Shown piece after piece: positions 14,718 through 23,047 of a DNA stretch of 28,129 nucleotides; the first letter of the stretch is position 1; each line of letters starts with the position of its first letter. A model generated the notes under the pieces. The model saw only the letters and a list, made by a program, of their open reading frames with translations. It had not been told where the DNA came from and did no database searches. This DNA comes from an uncultured Azohydromonas sp. (GTDB taxonomy: Bacteria; Pseudomonadota; Gammaproteobacteria; Burkholderiales; Burkholderiaceae_C): positions 1 through 28,129 of the forward strand of contig NZ_CALAOH010000224.1 of NCBI RefSeq assembly GCF_937926365.1, read 5' to 3'. The position numbers and the translations under genes are program-made.

Positions 14718-15239
14718 ATGATCCTCGATCCCAACGATGCCGCAGCCTTCCTTGAAGGCTACAAATCGGTCCTGCTTGAGATAGACCGCCAATCGCCGGG
14801 CAAACAACAACTGGAACTGGTGGAAACGCTGGTCGCTGCACGCTCAAAATACTTCGCTGACCGCTCACTGCTCGACTCTGCTCTTGCGGCGCTTTCAGGA
14901 AAGTCGCCCGCCCTATCGGAAGAAATTGTTTCCGCCATACGAGGGCTGGAGCTGAAGCACTGGATATATTTGAGAGACACGCGCTCGCACTCGATATTCA
15001 TGGACCCTGACGCTGAAGTGGCTTACGGCGTGGTCGGCCTCACCAACCGTATTCGGGACATCATCGGTGGGTCCGGCGCCTCGATTCAGACGGCCATCAC
15101 CCCATATCGCGGCCATTATGTGTGCGACGGCCTTATCAGCAGCGTCGCCTGGCTTGGTCCCAATTACAAGAGAAGCTTCAACAACGACCTTGCACGCATC
15201 CGCGCCCTGGGCCAGTTCCACAAGACGCCCGCCGGCTGA
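14718..15239 (+). CDS. Hypothetical protein, first gene of low-GC island
   Basis: I do not recognise this gene. With the ATG at 14718 it encodes 173 residues beginning MILDPNDAAAFLEGYKSVLL. There is no signal peptide, membrane segment or cysteine motif. The first two thirds look helical and acidic/basic mixed, and the C-terminal part has conserved-looking aromatic and Gly residues (PYRGHYVCDGLISSVAWLG, then NYKRSFNNDL). Codon use is unlike its neighbours: two 60-base lines counted in and near it are 53% and 55% GC, compared with 73% in a line of ldcA. This, and the absence of a long competing frame, suggest a real but foreign gene. No Shine-Dalgarno is visible, so the start is uncertain; ATG at 14631 is the alternative. 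The next gene follows 44 bases later. Confidence 0.65.
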   Translation: MILDPNDAAAFLEGYKSVLLEIDRQSPGKQQLELVETLVAARSKYFADRSLLDSALAALSGKSPALSEEIVSAIRGLELKHWIYLRDTRSHSIFMDPDAEVAYGVVGLTNRIRDIIGGSGASIQTAITPYRGHYVCDGLISSVAWLGPNYKRSFNNDLARIRALGQFHKTPAG

Positions 15240-15283
15240 CGGTCCGGCCCGTACTCCACCCTTCCAGCCACCCCGATGCCGCA

Positions 15284-15892
15284 ATGCCGATGAACGCCTC
15301 GACGCCCCAGAAGACGCTGAACGACTTCGCAACCAGGCTGGAGAAGCTGGCGAGCGATCTTGACGCCGGCCAATCCTTCTCCGTCACCAGGCTCACGCCC
15401 CTCAAGCGCTTGTGCGCGGACCACGCTTTCGCCGTCAGGTTCGCCAGCCATTTCGCGGACATCGCTTACCGGAAATTCCTGGCTCGCAAATTTCCGGACT
15501 ACACAACGGCAAGCCAGTGGAAAAATATCGGGGCCGCGGTGGAATGCGGCATCAAGAGCCTGCGGCATTTCAACAGTGAGCCTTCCAGTGCAGGCTCTTC
15601 GAATTCACTCTTGTCATCCGCGCATGCCCTGCTGGTGAACGCGCAAAACGATTACAGGAAAGGGCACTGGGGGCAAATTCGGATCGCATACAGCATGGAG
15701 GCTTTGACGATTGAAAAAGCCATCGAGTGCGTGCTGCGCCCGGCGGAATCTCCCAGTATTTGTTATCAGATCGCCCGCGACCATGCCGAGCGGTACGAGC
15801 CGAAATTCGGCACGGGCCTAATTCCATCATCCGCCGATGCGGTGCGCGATATTTCCCGGTTTCTTCGCGCGGAAGCCGAGCGGGCCGCTTGA
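15284..15892 (+). CDS. Hypothetical protein, second gene of low-GC island
   Basis: Not recognised. From the ATG at 15284 it encodes 202 residues (MPMNASTPQKTLNDFATRLE...); a second ATG at 15290 would remove two residues. It is a soluble, mostly helical-looking protein rich in Ala, Ser, Arg and aromatic residues, with no membrane segment or signal peptide. Segments such as HWGQIRIAYSMEALTIEKAI and CYQIARDHAERYEPKFG look folded and not low-complexity. One 60-base line counted here is 57% GC, below the genome background. It follows the first unknown gene by 44 bases on the same strand, so the two may be cotranscribed and act together. No family, catalytic motif or toxin-antitoxin pattern could be assigned. 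Confidence 0.65.
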   Translation: MPMNASTPQKTLNDFATRLEKLASDLDAGQSFSVTRLTPLKRLCADHAFAVRFASHFADIAYRKFLARKFPDYTTASQWKNIGAAVECGIKSLRHFNSEPSSAGSSNSLLSSAHALLVNAQNDYRKGHWGQIRIAYSMEALTIEKAIECVLRPAESPSICYQIARDHAERYEPKFGTGLIPSSADAVRDISRFLRAEAERAA

Positions 15893-15936
15893 AGCGGCGC
15901 AGTCGTCAAAAGCGAGACCCGTCCCGCCCACCAACC

Positions 15937-15990
15937 CGTCATTCCCGCGAAGGCGGGAATCCAGGCGGCCCCCAAGCCGGCCGCGAGCCC
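15937..15990 (+). repeat. Family A palindromic repeat, single copy with extension
   Basis: CGTCATTCCCGCGAAGGCGG begins a hairpin unit (15937-15968) that continues into a second conserved block, CCCAAGCCGGCCGCGAGC. The same extension appears inverted at 22951-22970 beside another copy. No inverted partner was found within this gap (15893-16121), and no gene is seen in it. Confidence 0.75.
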
Positions 15991-16121
15991 AGCGGCCGGC
16001 ATACCAACGGCATCAGCTGCGCCGCCTGACCACCTCCGGCGCCGCCCCCGGAACGGGCAAGGAAACCCAACAAGACTTCCCATAAGGGAACTCAAGTTCC
16101 GCTACGGCCAGCGGAGCCCCA

Positions 16122-16670
16122 TCAAGACGCAGCCGGCAAAGGCGGCAGTCCGTCCGCACCGGGGACGGCACCCACCGTCTCCAACGCCGCCTGCCGCAGC
16201 GCCTTCTGCTGCGCCCTCCTCTCCCGGAAGAAGCGCCGCAGCAGTTCCCCGCACTCCTCCCCCAGCAGCCCGCCCTCGATGAGCGTGTGATGGTTCAGCT
16301 CGCGGTAGCCGAACAGGTCCAGCACCGAGCCCGCGACGCCGGTCTTGGGATCGGTGGCACCGAACACCACGCGCTTGAAGCGCGCGTGCATCAGCGCCAT
16401 GGCGCACATGGCGCAGGGCTCCAGGGTGACGAACAGCTCGCACTCCGGCAGCCGGTAGTTGGACAGGCGCTGCGCTGCGGTGCGCAGGGCGACGATCTCG
16501 GCATGCGCCGTCGGGTCGTGCAGGCCAATGGGCTGGTTGAAGCCCTCGGCGATGGGCTCGCCGTTGAGCACGATCACGGCGCCGACGGGGACCTCGCCGG
16601 CCTGGTAGGCCTTCTCGGCTTGGGCGAGGGCCAGGCGCATGGCTTGGTGGTCTGGGGTGGTGGGGGACAT
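16122..16670 (-). CDS. tadA: tRNA-specific adenosine deaminase
   Basis: Converts adenosine 34 to inosine in the anticodon of tRNA-Arg(ACG); an essential cytoplasmic zinc enzyme. It has 182 residues, slightly longer than E. coli TadA (167) because of a C-terminal Ala/Pro-rich tail. The zinc and catalytic signature is complete: His56-Ala-Glu58 (HAE) and PCAMC with Cys86 and Cys89. The GATDPKTGVAGS segment and LNHH block typical of TadA follow. The ATG at 16670 was chosen because MSPTTPDHQAMRLALAQAEKA fits the family start. guaA lies upstream, but a strong terminator separates them, so tadA needs its own promoter; none is obvious in 16671-16790. Confidence 0.95.
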   Translation of the reverse strand: MSPTTPDHQAMRLALAQAEKAYQAGEVPVGAVIVLNGEPIAEGFNQPIGLHDPTAHAEIVALRTAAQRLSNYRLPECELFVTLEPCAMCAMALMHARFKRVVFGATDPKTGVAGSVLDLFGYRELNHHTLIEGGLLGEECGELLRRFFRERRAQQKALRQAALETVGAVPGADGLPPLPAAS

Positions 16671-16790
16671 GAGAGGGAAACAGCGAGTGCCGGCGGGAGC
16701 GGCTTTGGAAAAGGGAGATTGTCTCGCCGCCGAGTTCCTGCCCTTCCTTCCCTCGTTGAACGGCGGCCCTTCCCCTTCGGCCTAAATGCA

Positions 16791-16840
16791 CCAAAGAAAA
16801 GGCCGTTGACTCCGGGGCATACCCCATCGTCAACGGCCTT
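16791..16840 (-). terminator. Intrinsic terminator of guaA
   Basis: Read on the minus strand, AAGGCCGTTGAC pairs perfectly with GTCAACGGCCTT (12 bp). An inner GGGG-TATG-CCCC hairpin extends the structure and TTTTCTTTG follows. It begins 42 bases after the guaA stop and separates guaA from tadA. Confidence 0.9.
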
Positions 16841-16881
16841 CTTCAGGCATTAGGCAGCTATTTCAAGCCGCTTCGCCCTAC

Positions 16882-18465
16882 TTATTCCCACTCAATCGTC
16901 GCCGGCGGCTTGGACGACACGTCGTAGGTCACGCGGGAAATCCCCCGCACCTCGTTGATGATCCGGCTGGAAGTTTTCTTGAGCAGCGAATAAGGCAGCT
17001 CGGCCCAGTCGGCGGTCATGAAGTCGGTGGTTTGCACGGCGCGCAGGGCCACGACGTAGTCATAGGTGCGGCCATCGCCCATCACGCCCACGCTCTTGAC
17101 CGGCAGGAACACGGCGAAGGCCTGGCTGGTCAGGTCGTACCAGCTCTTGCCGCTGTGCGTGTCGCGCGTGCCGCGCAGTTCCTCGATGAAGATCGCGTCG
17201 GCCCGGCGCAGCAGGTCGGCGTACTCGCGCTTGACCTCGCCCAGGATGCGCACGCCCAGGCCCGGGCCCGGGAAGGGATGGCGGTAGACCATCTCCGGCG
17301 GCAGGCCCAGCGCCACGCCCAGCTCGCGCACCTCGTCCTTGAACAGCTCGCGCAGCGGCTCCAGCAGCTTCAGGCCCAGCGTCTCGGGCAGGCCGCCCAC
17401 GTTGTGGTGGCTCTTGATCGTCACGGCCTTCTTGGTCTTGGTGCCGCCCGACTCCACCACGTCCGGGTAGATCGTGCCCTGCGCCAGCCACTTGGCGTTC
17501 GTCAGCTTCTTGGCCTCGGCCTGGAACACCTCCACGAACTCGCGGCCGATGATCTTGCGCTTCTGCTCCGGGTCGCTCACGCCGGCCAGGTGCCCCAGGA
17601 ACTGCTCGCTGGCATCGACGTGCACCACCTTCGCGTGCAGCTTGCCGACGAACATCTCCATCACCATGCGGCCTTCGTTCAGGCGCAGCAGGCCGTGGTC
17701 CACGAAGACGCAGGTGAGCTGGTCGCCGATGGCGCGGTGGATCAGCGCCGCCGCCACGCTCGAATCCACGCCGCCGGACAGGCCCAGGATCACCTCCTCG
17801 TCGCCCACCTGCTCGCGGATCTTCGCCACCGCCTCCTCGATGTAGTCGTTCATCACCCAGTCGGGCTTGCAGCCGGCGATGTCGAGCACGAAGCGGTTGA
17901 GCAGCGCCGCGCCCTGCAGCGTGTGCGTCACCTCGGGGTGGAACTGCACGGCGTAGTAGCGACGGTCCTCGTCGGCCATGCCGGCGATCTCGCACGAGGG
18001 CGTGGAGGCCATCAGCTTGAAGCCCGGCGGCAGCCCGGTGACCTTGTCGCCGTGGCTCATCCACACCTTCAGCATCCCGTGGCCTTCGGCGGTGGTGAAG
18101 TCCTCGATGCCCTGCAGCAGCTGCGTGTGGCCGTGCGCGCGCACCTCGGCATAGCCGAACTCGCGGTGGTCGCTCCACTCCACCTTGCCGCCGAGCTGCG
18201 AGGCCATGGTCTGCATGCCGTAGCAGATGCCCAGCACCGGCAGGCCCGAGTCCCACACCGCCTGCGGCGCGCGCAGCTCGTGGTCCTCGTAGGTGCTGCC
18301 GTGGCTGCCCGACAGGATGATTCCCTTGGCGCCGAAGCCGCGGATGAAGTCGTCGGAGACGTCGTTGGGATGGATCTCGCAATAGACGTGCGCCTCGCGC
18401 ACCCGGCGCGCGATGAGCTGCGTGACCTGCGAGCCGAAGTCGAGGATGAGGATCTTGTCGTGCAT
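16882..18465 (-). CDS. guaA: GMP synthase (glutamine-hydrolysing)
   Basis: Aminates XMP to GMP using glutamine and ATP, the last step of guanine nucleotide synthesis. It has 527 residues, the usual length. The class I amidotransferase domain has nucleophile Cys81 (GICYGM) with His176 and Glu178 (VQFHPEVTH). The ATP-pyrophosphatase P-loop SGGVDSS is at 230-236. The C-terminal dimerisation/XMP-binding domain ends in the near-invariant SKPPATIEWE. It starts 10 bases after the stop of the MFS gene and so appears cotranscribed with guaB and that transporter. A strong terminator follows. Confidence 0.98.
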   Translation of the reverse strand: MHDKILILDFGSQVTQLIARRVREAHVYCEIHPNDVSDDFIRGFGAKGIILSGSHGSTYEDHELRAPQAVWDSGLPVLGICYGMQTMASQLGGKVEWSDHREFGYAEVRAHGHTQLLQGIEDFTTAEGHGMLKVWMSHGDKVTGLPPGFKLMASTPSCEIAGMADEDRRYYAVQFHPEVTHTLQGAALLNRFVLDIAGCKPDWVMNDYIEEAVAKIREQVGDEEVILGLSGGVDSSVAAALIHRAIGDQLTCVFVDHGLLRLNEGRMVMEMFVGKLHAKVVHVDASEQFLGHLAGVSDPEQKRKIIGREFVEVFQAEAKKLTNAKWLAQGTIYPDVVESGGTKTKKAVTIKSHHNVGGLPETLGLKLLEPLRELFKDEVRELGVALGLPPEMVYRHPFPGPGLGVRILGEVKREYADLLRRADAIFIEELRGTRDTHSGKSWYDLTSQAFAVFLPVKSVGVMGDGRTYDYVVALRAVQTTDFMTADWAELPYSLLKKTSSRIINEVRGISRVTYDVSSKPPATIEWE

Positions 18466-18475
18466 GAGAGTGCTC

Positions 18476-19774
18476 TCAGGCCGCCGAGGAGGCGGCGGCG
18501 GTGGCGCTGCGCTGGCGGCGGAAGTGCCGGAAGGCGATGACCGCGGCCACGGCCTGCAGCAGCGCGCAGAAGTAGAAGGGAAGCCCGATCAGGAAGTCGC
18601 CCTGCGGACGGTGCGACACCAGGGTCAGCAGCCCCGCGCCGGTGATCGGCGCGAGCACGGCCATCAGGCTGTTGAGCGACGCGACGGAGCCCATGGTGCG
18701 GCCCTGGCTGGTGGCGTCCGCCGCGTTGGACACCATGCTCTGCAGCGCCGCGGTGACGGTGAAGCCCAGCAGGTTCAGGCCGATGACGGCGTACATCATC
18801 CAGCCCTCGGGCGCGAGGCCCCAGGCCAGGTAGCTCAGCGACGAGGAGATCAGCCCCATGCGCACGAGCTTCTGCGGCGTGTGGCGCTTGAGCAGCTGGC
18901 GCATCAGCCCGCCCTGCACCAGCGCCGACATCAGGCCCACGGCGAACAGGCTCCAGCCGTTCTCGCGCGGGCCCCAGCCGAATTTCATACCGGTGTAGAG
19001 CACCCAGGTGGAATGCAGCGTGAACTGCGCCAGGCCGCCCAGCGCCATCACCGTCACCAGCGGGCCCACGCCGCGCAGGGCGCGCAGCTCGCGCAGCGAG
19101 CTCACCGGGTTGGCGCGCCGCCACTCGAAGGGCCGGCGGTTCGCCTTGGGCAGCGACTCCGGCAGCACGAACACGCCATAGAGCGTGTTGAGCAGCGCCA
19201 GGCCGCCAGCGACGTAGAACGGCAGGTGGAGGTCGATGTCCCCCAGCAGCCCGCCCGTCACCGGGCCGAGGATGAAGCCCACGCCGAAGGTGGCGCCCAG
19301 CATGCCGAAGCGCTTGGCGCGCTCCTGCGGCGTGCTGATGTCGGCCACGTAGGACTGCGCCACCGCCGCGTTGGCCTGCAGCGCGCCGCTGACCAGGCGC
19401 ACCGCCACCAGGATCCACAGCGCCGGGGCCAGCGCCGTGGCGAAGAAGCTGAAGGCCAGGCCGCAGAAACCGAGCAGCAGCACCGGGCGGCGTCCGAAGC
19501 GGTCGGACAGCGCCCCGAGCACCGGCGAGCCGAAGAAGTTCGCGATGCCGAAGGCGAAGCTCACCGCGCCGAACCAGAAGGCCTGGTCCGCCGCGCTGCC
19601 GGTGAAGGTGCCCACCAGCGCGGGCAGCACGGGGATGATCAGGCCGATCGACATCATGTCGATCAGCACCGTGATCAAGATGAACGGCATCGCGGCGCGG
19701 CGGCCGCGGGTTGCCGCCTCGGCCACCGGTGCGCTCGCGCTGCCCGTTGAGGCTTCTCGGGAGTCTGCAGTCAC
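18476..19774 (-). CDS. MFS transporter, TCR/Tet-like drug exporter family
   Basis: A 12-segment major facilitator protein, 432 residues from the GTG at 19774. The first membrane helix (PFILITVLIDMMSIGLIIPV) and the motif A loop GALSDRFGRRPVLLLG are typical of the TetA/TCR proton-antiport subfamily, and GFILGPVTGGLLGD in helix 5 is the antiporter motif C. The N-terminal 28 residues before Met are poorly conserved-looking, so ATG at 19690 is an alternative start. The GTG lies 10 bases after the guaB stop and guaA starts 10 bases after this gene, placing the transporter firmly inside the guaB-guaA unit. A role in purine or nucleoside export is possible from context only; the family itself suggests drug efflux. 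Confidence 0.87.
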   Translation of the reverse strand: MTADSREASTGSASAPVAEAATRGRRAAMPFILITVLIDMMSIGLIIPVLPALVGTFTGSAADQAFWFGAVSFAFGIANFFGSPVLGALSDRFGRRPVLLLGFCGLAFSFFATALAPALWILVAVRLVSGALQANAAVAQSYVADISTPQERAKRFGMLGATFGVGFILGPVTGGLLGDIDLHLPFYVAGGLALLNTLYGVFVLPESLPKANRRPFEWRRANPVSSLRELRALRGVGPLVTVMALGGLAQFTLHSTWVLYTGMKFGWGPRENGWSLFAVGLMSALVQGGLMRQLLKRHTPQKLVRMGLISSSLSYLAWGLAPEGWMMYAVIGLNLLGFTVTAALQSMVSNAADATSQGRTMGSVASLNSLMAVLAPITGAGLLTLVSHRPQGDFLIGLPFYFCALLQAVAAVIAFRHFRRQRSATAAASSAA

Positions 19775-19784
19775 GGCGCCGGCG

Positions 19785-21257
<1,473 letters not shown>

Positions 21258-21282
21258 GAGAGGGCTCCAGACGCAAAAGCGG

Positions 21283-21288
21283 ATTATA
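21283..21288 (-). promoter_or_regulatory. Probable -10 box of guaB promoter
   Basis: On the minus strand a perfect TATAAT lies 25 bases before the guaB ATG, giving a leader of about 20 bases. The -35 region, 17 bases further upstream, reads TGTGGC and is weak. No purine riboswitch or PurR-like palindrome is evident. Confidence 0.6.
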
Positions 21289-21381
21289 GGGAAGCCCCCT
21301 AACGGGCCACAGGTTTGAGGGTAGGCTGCGCCTTGTGCCAAGGCGCGGAACGTGCGCAGTCGGGAGCCGGCAACAGAACTT

Positions 21382-21481
21382 CGTCACACCCGCCCCCGCG
21401 CAGGCGGGGGCGGGGGCGGGTGTCCACGCTGGCCGGGCCGCATCGCGCGGCTCGTGGATGCCCGCCTTCGCGGGCATGACG
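21382..21481. repeat. Family A palindromic repeat pair with GC-expanded left arm
   Basis: Left unit 21382-21428 is a stretched version of the hairpin with tandem GGGGGC blocks; right unit 21453-21481 (CGTGGATGCCCGCC...GGGCATGACG) is normal. The pair lies between rnfH and the guaB promoter. The left arm has three G runs of three or more on the plus strand. Confidence 0.85.
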
Positions 21482-21488
21482 GCATTGC

Positions 21489-21785
21489 TCAGCCCCGACG
21501 CTTCTTCTCGCCGCCCTGCCCCTTGTAGCGAAGGCGTCGCGCCTCCTTGGGGTCCACCTGCAGCGCGCGGCACAGCTCGATACGGTCGCCCTCGCGCAGC
21601 GGGTGCTCCGCGGGCTGCGGCCGGCCCCAGACGCTGAAGGACAGCGACTGCGGGCTGAAGTGCGGGTGTTTCGCCAGCAGGCCCGAGGCCTCCACCGCGT
21701 CCCGCAGCGTCGCGCCCGCGGGCAGCTCCAGCGCCACGCATTCGACCTGGCGCGGCGCGGGGCTGAACACGACTTCGACCTGCAT
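21489..21785 (-). CDS. rnfH: RnfH family ubiquitin-fold protein (UPF0125)
   Basis: A 98-residue beta-grasp protein of the RnfH/UPF0125 family, starting MQVEVVFSPAPRQVECVALE and containing the typical LREGDRIELCRALQVDPKEARRLR block. The name comes from linkage to rnf clusters in some bacteria; its molecular role is not settled. The ATG at 21785 has GAGG 8 bases upstream and is 10 bases after the ratA stop. An ATG at 21809 would overlap ratA by 14 bases and add 8 unconserved residues. Pairing with ratA is the standard arrangement. The C-terminus is strongly basic (KKRRG). Confidence 0.93.
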   Translation of the reverse strand: MQVEVVFSPAPRQVECVALELPAGATLRDAVEASGLLAKHPHFSPQSLSFSVWGRPQPAEHPLREGDRIELCRALQVDPKEARRLRYKGQGGEKKRRG

Positions 21786-21795
21786 GGCAGACGCC

Positions 21796-22248
21796 TCAGC
21801 GCGGTCCATGGACCTGCTCGGCGCGCTTCACGAACGCGTCCACGAAGGTGTTGGCGATGCGGTCGAACACGGGGCTCACGACCAGCTCCAGCGCGCGGCT
21901 GGAGAAGGCGTAGCGCAGGTCGAACTCGATGCGGCAGGCCTTGGGCTCGGAGCCCGGGGCGCCCAGGGGATGGAAGATCCAGGTGCCGTCCAGCAGCGAG
22001 AACGGGCCATCGACCAGTTCCATGCGCACCTCGCGGCCCGGGACCTGGACGTTGCGGGTGGTGAAGTTGTGGCGCACCCCGGCGTAGTGCAGGTGCAGCC
22101 GCGCGATCATGCTGTCCTCGGTGCGCTCCAGCACCTCGGCGCGGTCGCACCATGGCAGGAACGCCGGGTAGTCCTCGACTCCGGTCACCAGGTCATAGAT
22201 CTCGCGCGGCGTGTACCACAGCAGGACCGACTTCTTCACGTGCTTCAT
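21796..22248 (-). CDS. ratA: RatA family START-like protein (coenzyme Q-binding / ribosome association toxin family)
   Basis: A 150-residue START-domain protein (polyketide cyclase/COQ10 type). It begins MKHVKKSVLLWYTPREIYDL, with VEDYPAFLPWCDRAEVLE near residues 25-43, both hallmark blocks, and ends with FVDAFVKRAEQVHG. E. coli RatA was described as inhibiting 70S ribosome association, while the COQ10 homologs bind ubiquinone; which role applies here is unknown. The ATG at 22248 is only about 12 bases from a TACAAT box, so its leader may be nearly absent. It is cotranscribed with rnfH and diverges from smpB. Confidence 0.94.
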   Translation of the reverse strand: MKHVKKSVLLWYTPREIYDLVTGVEDYPAFLPWCDRAEVLERTEDSMIARLHLHYAGVRHNFTTRNVQVPGREVRMELVDGPFSLLDGTWIFHPLGAPGSEPKACRIEFDLRYAFSSRALELVVSPVFDRIANTFVDAFVKRAEQVHGPR

Positions 22249-22265
22249 ACAATGCGGGGATTGTA
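22248..22265. promoter_or_regulatory. Face-to-face -10 boxes for ratA and smpB
   Basis: A perfect inverted repeat TACAAT-gcgggg-ATTGTA. The left half reads as a -10 box for smpB on the plus strand, the right half as a -10 box for ratA on the minus strand. No strong -35 was found for either. The left half also overlaps the ratA start codon at 22246-22248. Confidence 0.5.
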
Positions 22266-22289
22266 GGGGCCGCGTTCGGCCCCCTTTTT
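22266..22289 (+). terminator. Terminator-like hairpin in the smpB leader
   Basis: GGGGCCG-cgtt-CGGCCCC followed by C and five T: a perfect 7-bp GC-rich stem with a U-tract, ending 7 bases before the smpB ATG. It has the form of an intrinsic terminator but lies between the putative smpB promoter and its gene, so attenuation or a leader-stabilising role are both possible. Confidence 0.6.
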
Positions 22290-22296
22290 GTTGCTC

Positions 22297-22773
22297 ATGC
22301 CGCCACCCAATTCCGCTCTCATCGCCGAAAACCGCCGTGCCCGCTTCGAGTACCACATCGAGGAGCAATTCGAGGCCGGGATGGTGCTCGCGGGCTGGGA
22401 GGTCAAGGCCATCCGCGCCGGCCAGATCCAGCTCACCGACGGCTACGTCGTGATTCGCGACGGGGAACTCTTCCTCATCGGCTGCCGCATCAATGCGCTG
22501 CGCAGCGCCTCGACCCACGTGGTGCCCGAGGCCGACCGCACCAAGAAGCTGCTGATGAAGAAGGACGAGATTCGTCGCCTCATCGGCAAGGTCGAGCAGC
22601 GCGGCTTCACCCTGGTGCCGCTGAACCTGCATTACAAGAACGGCCGCGTGAAAGCCCAGATCGCGCTGGCCAAGGGCAAGGCCCAGCACGACAAGCGCGA
22701 GACCGAAAAAGCCCGCGACTGGGAGCGCGAGAAGGGCCGGCTGATGCGGCACAAGGTGTCGACGAAGGCTTGA
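22297..22773 (+). CDS. smpB: SsrA-binding protein SmpB
   Basis: Binds tmRNA and delivers it to stalled ribosomes for trans-translation. It has 158 residues, typical length. ALIAENRRARFEYHIEEQFEAG opens the OB-fold, LAGWEVKAIRAG and NLHYKNGRVKAQIALAKGKA are conserved blocks, and the basic C-terminal tail (DWEREKGRLMRHK) is the part that enters the decoding site. The ATG at 22297 gives the family start; in-frame TTG codons at 22288 and 22291 fall in the T-tract. No Shine-Dalgarno is visible. It diverges from ratA-rnfH, a widely conserved arrangement. The tmRNA gene itself is not in this window. Confidence 0.96.
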   Translation: MPPPNSALIAENRRARFEYHIEEQFEAGMVLAGWEVKAIRAGQIQLTDGYVVIRDGELFLIGCRINALRSASTHVVPEADRTKKLLMKKDEIRRLIGKVEQRGFTLVPLNLHYKNGRVKAQIALAKGKAQHDKRETEKARDWEREKGRLMRHKVSTKA

Positions 22774-22850
22774 GGCGGCACGCGGCAGTGAGCCGTGAGG
22801 CGCAAGCTCCAAGCCGTAGACCGTGAGCTGAGGCGCCGCGCCTACTACCT

Positions 22851-23000
22851 CGTCATGCCCGCGCAGGCGGGAATCCAGGCGGCCCCACACCACGACGAAG
22901 CACGGGTGCCCCGAACGCCACTGGGATGCACGGCGTGCCGTCCGATCAGCTTGCGGCCGGCTTGGGGACCGCCTGGACTCCCGCCTTCGCGGGAGTGACG
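22851..23000. repeat. Family A palindromic repeat pair with shared extension
   Basis: Left unit 22851-22882 (CGTCATGCCCGCGCAGGCGG...CCAGGCGG) and inverted unit 22969-23000 (CCGCCTGGACTCCCGCC...GGAGTGACG). The sequence just inside the right unit matches the extension seen at 15961-15990, so this locus is a longer version of the element. It lies in the 274-base gap between the convergent smpB and acyltransferase genes; no gene is seen there. Confidence 0.85.
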
Positions 23001-23047
23001 AAGCAGGGAGGAGCCGGCCTGGCTTGCGTGATGCCCAGGCCCTCCCC

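Noticed and set aside
21258..21488. Purine riboswitch or attenuator upstream of guaB
   Set aside because: The predicted leader is only about 20 bases, too short for an aptamer, and the structured DNA further upstream is a dispersed repeat.
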